Of a stretch of DNA of 32,217 nt, positions 1-6,113 are shown piece by piece. The notes below the pieces were generated by a model. The model saw only the letters and a program-made list of their open reading frames with translations. It did not search any database and was not told the origin of the DNA. Position 1 is the stretch's first letter. Every line of letters begins with the position of its first letter. Source of the DNA: Verrucomicrobiia bacterium (GTDB lineage Bacteria; Verrucomicrobiota; Verrucomicrobiia; JABWAM01). The stretch covers positions 1 to 32,217 of the forward strand of contig JADZFN010000008.1 of NCBI GenBank assembly GCA_020849895.1, in the 5' to 3' direction. A program made the translations under genes and the position numbers.

Positions 1-641
1 CGCCCCGCTCGGAGACTGGCCCCGTGGAAGTCGGCGGACACGAAGTTCACGGTGGCGCTGGCCGACGGCGGGTTGACGTGGACCACCGGCTTGCCCGCAC
101 GCTCAAACGCCTCGGCGATGGTGAGGCCGTTGGGGCTCGGGAGCAGGATGAGGGCGTCCACGTCGCGGACCTCCCTCAAGAGGAAGTCGATGGGATACGC
201 GCCTGCCGACGGGTTCGCGTTCAGGGGGCGGAAATCGAGGCGTCTCGGCGCGTGGCCGGCGGCCTGGAGGATCGCCGCCACCACCCGGGTTCCCCACTGC
301 GGCGGCGAGTTGTTCGTGGGCAGGGTGACGTTGAGCGCGACGCGGAGCGGGGCGGCTGTCGCGCGGCCGACGGCGAAGGCGCCGCTTCCCACGCGCGTGC
401 GGATGACGCCTTCCTCGCGAAGCTGACGGAAGGCGGCCTGCACGGCCGAAGGGCTCACATTGAGCCGTCGCGCGAGGTCGCGCACGGTGGGCAGGCGGGA
501 ACCGTCGGGGAGGCGCGCGCGGGCGATCTGCGTTCGGAGATAGGCGAGCGCCCGTTCCGAGGGACGCGGGTGGGGGCTGAGGTCCGTGTCCGGCGGGGAG
601 GGGGACGCGTGGAGGTGAGGGGAAGCGGAGCGTGACTTCAT
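1..641 (-). CDS. GntR-headed, LacI-type transcriptional regulator (partial, C-terminus off window)
   Basis: This is a DNA-binding regulator with a GntR-type winged helix followed by a LacI/periplasmic-binding-protein-like sensor domain. From the ATG at 641, about 213 codons are visible before the left edge. Residues 30-90 form the winged helix, including LPTVRDLARRLNVSPSAV and the wing region REEGVIRTRVGSGAFAV. From about residue 95 the pattern is that of a sugar-binding LacI-like fold, with VDALILLPSP and GKPVVHVNPPSA. The first 27 residues are a Ser/Pro-rich tail. No clear ribosome binding site precedes the ATG. It is the last gene after the minus-strand catabolic operon and is a natural candidate for its controller, with a sugar or sugar-derived ligand inferred from the fold. 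The ligand cannot be read from the sequence. Confidence 0.85.
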   Translation of the reverse strand, partial: MKSRSASPHLHASPSPPDTDLSPHPRPSERALAYLRTQIARARLPDGSRLPTVRDLARRLNVSPSAVQAAFRQLREEGVIRTRVGSGAFAVGRATAAPLRVALNVTLPTNNSPPQWGTRVVAAILQAAGHAPRRLDFRPLNANPSAGAYPIDFLLREVRDVDALILLPSPNGLTIAEAFERAGKPVVHVNPPSASATVNFVSADFHGASLRAG

Positions 642-985
642 GCGGACCGGGGGTGGATCCCGACGGTGACTCCGCCCCCGTCGCGAGTCAACCACGGGGG
701 AACTCCCTTGATCCCCGCGTAAGGAACGTCCCTCGGGCGAGCTCCCGCGGCTGCGGGCCTTGGAGTCGCGACGCCCTCGTCGCGTGGGCGGGGCGCGGGC
801 TTGCCCGCCGATGGCGGGCATCCCGACTCCAGAGCAGGGCAAGCACTCTGCTGGCCATCCCGGGCGCGGATGGCAGGCAGAGGGCCCGCCCTCCAGAGAA
901 GGCGCCGACCCGCTGGGGGCATGCGCTTTGGGACGGTCCCGAAGGCGAATCCTTTGGGGCAACGCCTTGACCGCATGGGAACGGC
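642..985. other. GC-rich intergenic spacer with small stem-loops, no gene seen
   Basis: These 344 bases separate the regulator from the ceramidase-like gene. No reading frame here looks coding. There is a perfect hairpin at 803-819 (7-bp arms GCCCGCC/GGCGGGC, 3-base loop) and another at 854-874 (arms GCCATCC/GGATGGC). A 15-base motif at 711-725 (ATCCCCGCGTAAGGA) recurs in reverse orientation at 5673-5687. The stretch around 826-838 (GACTCCAGAGCAG) is closely matched at about 31919-31931. This looks like decayed intergenic repeats, possibly with transcription-terminating stems. Confidence 0.5.
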
Positions 986-2275
986 TCAGGCCGCCAACAC
1001 GCGGCGGATGGCGCCCTTCATGATCGCCTCGCACTTGCCGGAGACGAAGGAGTCGATCGGCTCGTAGCCCCCCTCGGCGGCGGAGTTCTCCATGCAGATG
1101 TAGCCGGGGCCGCAGTCGCCGTAGCTGGCCACGGCGACCCATGCCTTTGGGCGGAGATGTTGCGCGAAGACCTGGTACTCGATGAACGACTCTCCGGGCA
1201 GGTGCAGGACGTGGGCCGCCTTCCCGAACGAAAGCGCGGTGATCGGGATCGGTCGGTCCAGCCGCCGCCGGTAGGCGACCTGCAGCGCCGCCTGCGAGCG
1301 CCGTTTGGGCGGGCAGGCCGCGTCGTTCAAGCGCGCGAGGAGCGTTTCCATGGTCTCGTCGTCGCGCGGGGGCAGCACCACGTTCGCGACGCGCCATTCT
1401 GCGGGTTCCACGGGGACGCGCGCGACCTCCCGCTCGGATTCCACGAGCGCGCGGTAGATGCGTTCCGTGAAGACGGGGCGGTTTTCCTTTGCGCCGTCGT
1501 TGTACTTGCCCGCGGTGATGTTGCCCGCGCATTCGGTGAAGAAGGCGTGAAGCACGCCCGGCTCCTCCGCGGCGCGCCGCTCGCGCGCGAGGCCCATGAA
1601 GTCGGGGGTGACGGTATGGTCGGTGTCGTAGCTTGTGGGATGGACCGCGTAATAGTGCAGCGCGGCGATCTTCGCGCCGCCGTCCCAGAAGCTGATCGTC
1701 TTGAGCCACGGGTCGATGAGCCCCTCGGGTTCGGCGCGCACCGCGGGGTCCTTGGTCTGGGTCCAGCGGACCGCCCTGACCCTGCCGTCCGACCCCATGA
1801 CGCGGCGGTTCGAGGCGACCTTCTCCACCTTCGCCCGCCCGAGGCCGAGGTGGGTAAGGCGGTGGGGGCGGCGCACCGCCTCGCCGAGGGCGGCGGCGAC
1901 GCGATCGAGGGCGGCCGCGCACCAGGCGGGGTCCATCACGCGCGGGATCTCGGGGAAGGCGCTCACGAGGCGGTCCGCCTCCTCGTCGGGCCACGGGGTG
2001 CAGTGCGGGTGGCCGCACTGGACGGCGACGCGCTCGGCGGTCGTGCCCGCGGCCGCGGCGAGGCGCTCGCGCCAGGCGATATGGCTGAGGTTGCTCATCT
2101 CCGCCCAGTCGAGGGCGCAGAGCACGATCGGCGCGCCGTCCCCGAGGAGGACGACCCCGAGCGCGTGCAACGGGTCGGAGATCGCGAGGGCATGATCGTA
2201 CCACCCCGCGCAGAGCGGGTGGCCGAGGGGCGGGGTGACGTCTGCGCGGAAGGGGGCGAGGTAGTTCGTGGTCAT
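986..2275 (-). CDS. Neutral/alkaline ceramidase-like hydrolase (N-terminal-domain family)
   Basis: The 429-residue protein belongs to the ceramidase-like hypothetical family common in Planctomycetes and relatives. It opens with the typical FRADVTPPLGHPLCAGW and DPLHALGVVLL. Potential zinc ligands are H89 and H91 in CGHPHCTP and H212 in AVHPTSYD, matching the HxH and downstream His of neutral ceramidases. No signal peptide is seen, so it is probably cytoplasmic. It is much shorter than true neutral ceramidases and lacks their C-terminal domain. The substrate is therefore unlikely to be ceramide and is best called an unknown amide or ester. Its ATG overlaps the stop of the LamG remnant by 3 bases (ATGA), which indicates translational coupling at the end of the operon. 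Confidence 0.75.
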   Translation of the reverse strand: MTTNYLAPFRADVTPPLGHPLCAGWYDHALAISDPLHALGVVLLGDGAPIVLCALDWAEMSNLSHIAWRERLAAAAGTTAERVAVQCGHPHCTPWPDEEADRLVSAFPEIPRVMDPAWCAAALDRVAAALGEAVRRPHRLTHLGLGRAKVEKVASNRRVMGSDGRVRAVRWTQTKDPAVRAEPEGLIDPWLKTISFWDGGAKIAALHYYAVHPTSYDTDHTVTPDFMGLARERRAAEEPGVLHAFFTECAGNITAGKYNDGAKENRPVFTERIYRALVESEREVARVPVEPAEWRVANVVLPPRDDETMETLLARLNDAACPPKRRSQAALQVAYRRRLDRPIPITALSFGKAAHVLHLPGESFIEYQVFAQHLRPKAWVAVASYGDCGPGYICMENSAAEGGYEPIDSFVSGKCEAIMKGAIRRVLAA

Positions 2276-2634
2276 GGGGAAGGCGGTCGGTGTGGGCGGC
2301 GGCTTTCGGGGGAAGGCTCGGCCGCCAACCCGGCGATCTCGCCGTCGGAGAGGGCCCTGCGGTGCACCTGCAGGTCGGCGAGTCGGGTGTGGACCCGCAC
2401 GGAGATCGTGAAATCGCCCTTTCCAAGTCGGAGGGCGGGGGTGTCCGAAATCGTCACCGATTCCCCCCTGCCCGGGAAAGTCGCGGTGGCGCGCCCGTCG
2501 ACCGTAGCGAAGACCGCGCCTCTGTTCCGACCGTGAGGGCCGTCTGCCGCGGCGGATCTGGCGTTGGCGGCCAGCGGCCAGGAAAGGAGGGGGTCGGGCC
2601 TTTCCTGCAGATCAACGGTTTGGCGCTTGTTCAT
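2272..2634 (-). pseudogene. LamG/concanavalin-like protein remnant with internal deletion
   Basis: The 120-codon frame keeps only the two ends of a LamG-type jelly-roll domain. Residues 16-83 look like the usual start of such domains in large PVC proteins (LLSWPLAANARS, then GESVTISDTPALRLGKGDFTISVRVHT). From residue 84 the sequence jumps directly to the typical closing strand (RLADLQVHRRALSDGEIAGLA). The roughly 80-100 residues that normally lie between, and any downstream domains, are missing. The joint lies near 2385 and the frame remains open. It starts 87 bases after the amidohydrolase and overlaps the next gene by ATGA. It is probably a non-functional in-frame deletion product. A very small functional protein is possible but less likely. 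Confidence 0.65.
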
Positions 2635-2721
2635 GAGGGTGGGTGTATTCCGGGGGGAGGAGCGGCCGGCGCCGCGGGTTCGGAGAAAACAGGGGCATGG
2701 GGGAATGTTTCAAGGGGCGCG

Positions 2722-3615
2722 TCATCGGGTGACAAGTCTCTCGGCGTTTCGGTGATAGATCTTCTCGGTGATCTCGCGGGAGAGGTCGAGCGTCTGGAGA
2801 AAGTTGTGGAGGTTCTGGTCCGGGAAGTCGCGGCCGAAGAGCAGGCGTTCCTGATGGCGGTCGAGGAAGCGCTTCGCGTGTGCGGGGTCGCGGTCGAGCG
2901 CCATCAGGCCGGATGCGGAGAGGTCCGCGTGGAGATTGGGATAGCGGTCGAACAACGCGTACAGGCGTCCTCCCGGCGTCACGGGCGTGCGGGGGTAGCG
3001 TTCGGGCGTGGCGTCGGCGTCGCCGCTGATCTCGCGCCAGAAGCCGGGCGCGTGGCCGACGAAGACCGTGTTGGGGCAGGCCTGTATCGCGCGTTCGAGG
3101 TGGGCGACCGTGCCCCCGTACCAGGTCGGGTCGTACCTCGGTTTCCCATCCTGGCCAGGGCCGAACGGCACATCGAGGTGGAGCACCACGGGAAGTTTGA
3201 GTTCGCCCGCGACGCGGAAGACCTCGATGCAGCGCGGGTCGTCGAAGGGGATTCGGAACTTCCACTCGCCGCACACCTTGACCCCGTGGATCGCCACCGC
3301 CGCCCGCAGCAGTGAGGGGGCGTCCCCAAGGAGCGGGTGGGGGCAGTAGCCCACGACGAAGCGGTCAGGATAATGCTCGCGAGCCCGCAGCAGGTCCCGC
3401 AGAGAAATCCCCGCGTGGGTGCCGTCGAGGCGGAGGTTCAGCGGATTCAGGAGACGGTGAAAGGCGGGATCGTCCTCCCACGGCGCGATCTCCCAGGTGA
3501 GCAACCATGCGTACTCGATCCCGTGGGCGTCCATGTCGCGCACCAGGGCGTGGTGGTCCTTCCCGTACCAGAAGGTGTGCTGGTGGCTGTCAACGATTCG
3601 GTTGGGTGCACTCAT
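2722..3615 (-). CDS. Amidohydrolase family 2 (TIM-barrel) metal-dependent hydrolase
   Basis: The 297-residue protein has the amidohydrolase-2 signature. An N-terminal HxH metal site is seen at H11 and H13 (IVDSHQHTFW), followed by VVGYCPHPLL, GVKVCGEWKF, VVLHLDVPFG and NTVFVGHAPGFW, and ending with a metal-binding Asp region in LLFGRDFPDQNL. Such proteins hydrolyse or decarboxylate small carboxylated or lactone substrates in the cytoplasm. Length is normal for the family. The start at 3615 (MSAPNRIVDSHQH) places the HxH at the usual distance from the N-terminus. It lies between a DegT-type aminotransferase and the LamG remnant on the same strand, so it was probably part of one catabolic operon. 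The substrate is not predictable. Confidence 0.85.
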   Translation of the reverse strand: MSAPNRIVDSHQHTFWYGKDHHALVRDMDAHGIEYAWLLTWEIAPWEDDPAFHRLLNPLNLRLDGTHAGISLRDLLRAREHYPDRFVVGYCPHPLLGDAPSLLRAAVAIHGVKVCGEWKFRIPFDDPRCIEVFRVAGELKLPVVLHLDVPFGPGQDGKPRYDPTWYGGTVAHLERAIQACPNTVFVGHAPGFWREISGDADATPERYPRTPVTPGGRLYALFDRYPNLHADLSASGLMALDRDPAHAKRFLDRHQERLLFGRDFPDQNLHNFLQTLDLSREITEKIYHRNAERLVTR

Positions 3616-3860
3616 TGGTGTAGCTGGTGACGGCCGAGCCCCTGATCCCCTGCCTCCCCAATCTCGCGCGCAGGCGGCAGCAGTCTGCGAGCGACCCGTC
3701 GAGGGGAGAGGGAGGAGGGCGCTTGTTCATTGATCTCGATGCCCTGGGAGCCGAGGCCCGCCGTTTTCTCGACGGCCCCCGCAAGCGAAAGGCGGTGCCG
3801 TCCCCGCAGGTCGGCGAAGGAACTCGTCTTCGTGGGACATCCCTTTCCCGGATCGCCCTC

Positions 3861-5129
3861 CTACGCCCCCAGCTTCAGTTCGTCGTGGACGAAGCGGATG
3901 GCGTCCCCGAGGTAGTCGGCGTCCTCCTCGGAGTAGAGGACTCCCACCTGCACGCCCACGTAGCGTCCCATCAGGTCCTCGCTGCGCGGAAAGTCTCCCG
4001 GACGGTACCCCGCGGCGGGCCATTCCTTGAAGTCCGCGAAGGGGGAGGCCCCCGGCGCGTGGGCCCGCCCGGTCTTGCAGTGATCGAGGAGGAAATGAAA
4101 GTTGGTGCCGGTGGTCTTGACCGCCGGCACGTTCCATTCCGCGAGCGCCTTCACCATCCGGGTGGCCATGTCGGGCGACTTCAACCAGAAGTAGATCTCG
4201 ATGGCCGAGTCCCCCGAGGGGTCCGGGATGCGGCGGAACTCCAGGCCTGCGAGGCCCCGGATCTTCGCCATGATGCGATCCTGCGCGGCGCGGCAGCGGG
4301 CGCGGAGACCGTCGAGCTTGCGCAACTGCGCAAGCGCTAGGGCGGCGGTCAGCTCGGACATGCGGAACTGGCTGCCGCTGAAGCGCGGCTCGGACGGTTT
4401 CAAGAGACCCTCGTGGTAGGGGCGGAACAGCCCGAGGTCGTGCATGCGCACGGCGCGCTCGTAGAACCGCGGGTCGTTCGTGACGACCATGCCGCCCTCC
4501 CCGCTGGTCATGGACTTCGAGTGCTGGAAGCTGTAGGTGCCGATGTCCCCGATGGAGCCGACGCGTTTGCCGCGGTAGATCGCCCCGGGGCTCTCGGCGC
4601 AGTCCTCGATCACCTTCAGGCCCGCCTTACGCGCCTCGGCACAGATCGGGTCCATGTCGGCGGCCACCCCCTGGTAGTGAATCACCATCACCGCCCGGGT
4701 GCGCGGCGTCTTCAGGCGCGCGATCTCGGAAGGATCCAGGCAGATCGTGCGGTCGATTTCGGCGAGGACGGGGCGCGCGCCGACGCGCACCACCGAGGTC
4801 CAGCACGAATCCCAGCTCCAGGCGGGGACGATCACCTCGTCGCCCGGGCCGATCCCGAGCGCCCCGAGGGCGACCTCGAGGGCGGCGGTGCCGCTCGTCA
4901 CCGCCAGGGCGTGCTTCGCACCCATCATCTCGCGGAACTCCTTCTCCAGCGTGGAGGCCATCGGGGGCATCGTGGCGCCGCATCCGTAGTAGCGGAACGG
5001 CTCCTTTCGGCGGATCACGTCGAGGACGAGTTCCTCCTCCTCCTTCCCGATGAGGACGCGGCCGAGGCCGAGGGGTGGACGGGGGCGCTTGACGAGTTTC
5101 GGGGGCGGGGCGGGGGTCGTGCTTTTCAT
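3861..5129 (-). CDS. DegT/DnrJ/EryC1/StrS-family PLP aminotransferase
   Basis: The 422-residue protein is a PLP enzyme of the DegT/DnrJ/EryC1/StrS family, which aminates keto-sugars or cyclitols or makes AHBA-like products. Visible motifs are SGTAALEVALGALGIGPGDEV (from residue 79), the PLP-binding acid D176 in IEDCAES, and the Schiff-base lysine K205 in SFQHSKSMTSGEGGM. The C-terminal part (YFWLKSPDMATRMVKALAEW) is normal, so the gene looks intact. It follows the M55 remnant by 12 bases. A 245-base spacer with no supported gene separates it from the amidohydrolase. No nucleotide-sugar dehydratase or epimerase is adjacent, so a role in surface-sugar synthesis is not supported by context. A catabolic or cyclitol role alongside Gfo/Idh enzymes is possible. 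Confidence 0.9.
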   Translation of the reverse strand: MKSTTPAPPPKLVKRPRPPLGLGRVLIGKEEEELVLDVIRRKEPFRYYGCGATMPPMASTLEKEFREMMGAKHALAVTSGTAALEVALGALGIGPGDEVIVPAWSWDSCWTSVVRVGARPVLAEIDRTICLDPSEIARLKTPRTRAVMVIHYQGVAADMDPICAEARKAGLKVIEDCAESPGAIYRGKRVGSIGDIGTYSFQHSKSMTSGEGGMVVTNDPRFYERAVRMHDLGLFRPYHEGLLKPSEPRFSGSQFRMSELTAALALAQLRKLDGLRARCRAAQDRIMAKIRGLAGLEFRRIPDPSGDSAIEIYFWLKSPDMATRMVKALAEWNVPAVKTTGTNFHFLLDHCKTGRAHAPGASPFADFKEWPAAGYRPGDFPRSEDLMGRYVGVQVGVLYSEEDADYLGDAIRFVHDELKLGA

Positions 5130-5141
5130 AGAGAGGTTGGG

Positions 5142-5426
5142 TCAGGGCCCGGCCGGGACCCACTTCGTCGAGGGCCACGTGTAGATATCGCGAGGGTCGA
5201 GTTTCGAGCGAAGAAGGCCCCGGTTCTCGTTCCATCCGTGCCCGTCCAGCACGCGCACCTCGGTGGCCCCGGCGTCGAAACAGCCCGCGACGGCGGCGTT
5301 GGTTTCCGCCGTCAGGTGCTCGAGCCCGTCCGCGTAATCGGGGTTGCCGTCGGGGTGGGGCAGACACTGCGCCCATCGGTCCACCCCTGCCAGCCCCTCC
5401 ATATCTGTGCAAACGTAAACCCGCAT
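5142..5426 (-). pseudogene. Truncated M55 D-aminopeptidase (DppA-like), N-terminal third only
   Basis: From the ATG at 5426 the frame encodes 94 residues that match the start of DppA-type zinc D-aminopeptidases. The family pattern is clear in MRVYVCTDMEGLAGV (metal ligands D8 and E10), LTAETNAAVAGCFDAGATEV and VLDGHGWNENRGL (H63). Full-length members have about 270 residues and need a further His and Glu beyond this point. Here the protein ends after IYTWPSTKWVPAGP, so the metal site cannot form. A longer frame exists upstream to 5567, but family homology begins only at 5426. The remnant is the first gene of the minus-strand operon and sits 12 bases before the aminotransferase. It is probably a deletion pseudogene. 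Confidence 0.75.
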
Positions 5427-5464
5427 GTGGGACGACATGATGCGCGGAGGGGCGGGCTCGTCAA

Positions 5465-5507
5465 GAGCAATACAAATCATGCCAATACGCTTACGATACA
5501 ATAATGA
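5465..5507 (-). promoter_or_regulatory. AT-rich promoter/operator-like patch with three (A/G)ATAC repeats
   Basis: This short AT-rich island stands out in GC-rich surroundings just upstream of the minus-strand operon. It carries GCAATACAAAT (5467-5477), CCAATACGC (5482-5490) and GATACAATAAT (5495-5505), three variants of one short motif at roughly 14-base steps. Read on the minus strand they are TTGTATT-like boxes lying 40-80 bases before the M55 ATG. That position suits binding of a regulator such as the GntR/LacI-type protein at the end of the operon. The link to that protein is inference. Confidence 0.4.
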
Positions 5508-5730
5508 TGTCGAGGCGCGGCGGCCGGATCCCCGGGTGGGGCGGAGGCGGGAATCCCGGCCGGTCAACCCGCTCCGGTGGTCCTTGATCCTCGCGTCACG
5601 CGCCCCCCAGACCGCATTCGATGAATGGCATGATCGATGAAGCCGTGAGAATGCTCTGGCTCTGGAAACGCCTCCTTACGCGGGGATTTGAGGCGTGCGC
5701 ATGCGTCTTGCGGGTTGTCGGGGAAAGCCC
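5508..5730. other. Intergenic spacer with repeat motifs, no gene seen
   Basis: No coding frame is supported here. The stretch holds CCTTGATCCTCGCGT (5582-5596) and, in opposite orientation, TCCTTACGCGGGGAT (5673-5687), both variants of a motif also seen at 706-725. A short inverted repeat CGCCTC...GAGGCG flanks the second copy (about 5670-5695). It ends where the insertion-sequence terminus begins. Confidence 0.4.
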
Positions 5731-6026
5731 TAGCAGGCTGCTGAAAATCGCCTCAAGCGCCGACTTTTTTTGAACGCGGAGGGGTCCGGAATAGTATGCG
5801 AGGTCCTGTCGATCCCCAAGCCGAACAGATGTGTTTCGTGAACCTTGAGAAGAAGGTGCCGCCCGAGCACCCGTTGCGAGGGATCAAGCGGCTGACCGAG
5901 CCGGCGGTCGCGCTGGACCTGCTGGATTGTCAGATCGAGCCCAAGAGCGTGGGAGGCGACAAGGGCTATCACGCCCGGGCCTTCGTCGGGGCGCTCCGCG
6001 AGCGAGGCATCTGTCCTCACGTGGCG
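5731..6026 (+). mobile_element. IS5-like insertion sequence remnant, left end plus deleted transposase
   Basis: The left boundary is suggested by TAGCAGGCTGCTGAAAATCG at 5731-5750, which resembles the termini of many IS5/IS1182-type elements (GGCTGCTGAAAA). A transposase start follows 45 bases later. No matching right terminus was found before the heparinase-like gene ends at 6114, so the element has lost its right end as well as the middle of its transposase. It lies between the heparinase and M55 gene groups and may have promoted the neighbouring deletions. Confidence 0.65.
5796..6026 (+). pseudogene. IS5-family DDE transposase, internally deleted
   Basis: Residues 1-33 are the conserved N-terminus of IS5/IS1182-like transposases (FVNLEKKVPPEHPLRGIKRL). 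The frame then jumps to the region around the second catalytic Asp (ALDLLDCQIEPKSV, then GGDKGYHARAFV and ALRERGICPHVA). The intervening roughly 200 residues, with the first catalytic Asp, are missing, and so is the C-terminal part with the catalytic Glu. The frame stays open far beyond this point only because it runs antisense through the heparinase-like gene. It is not functional. Confidence 0.75.
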
Positions 6027-6113
6027 GCGGCGGGCTTCTTGGCGCCCTTGCGGGATCGGTTGCAGGGCGGCCCGCACCGCACGGGAGGCGGGGCTTGCCG
6101 CCACCGGAAGCGA

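Noticed and set aside
3590-3784. Small minus-strand frame containing MNKR, which also begins the LamG remnant (shared GCGCTTGTTCAT at about 2623 and 3719).
   Set aside because: Beyond these 12 bases there is no similarity, the frame overlaps the amidohydrolase start out of frame, and no domain is visible.
3612-3863. After the TAG stop of the aminotransferase the same frame stays open for 82 codons and ends in a TGA that overlaps the amidohydrolase ATG, suggesting readthrough or a small coupled gene.
   Set aside because: The stretch has no ATG, GTG or TTG in frame, no recognisable domain, and open frames of this length are common in GC-rich DNA. The aminotransferase is already of full length at the TAG.
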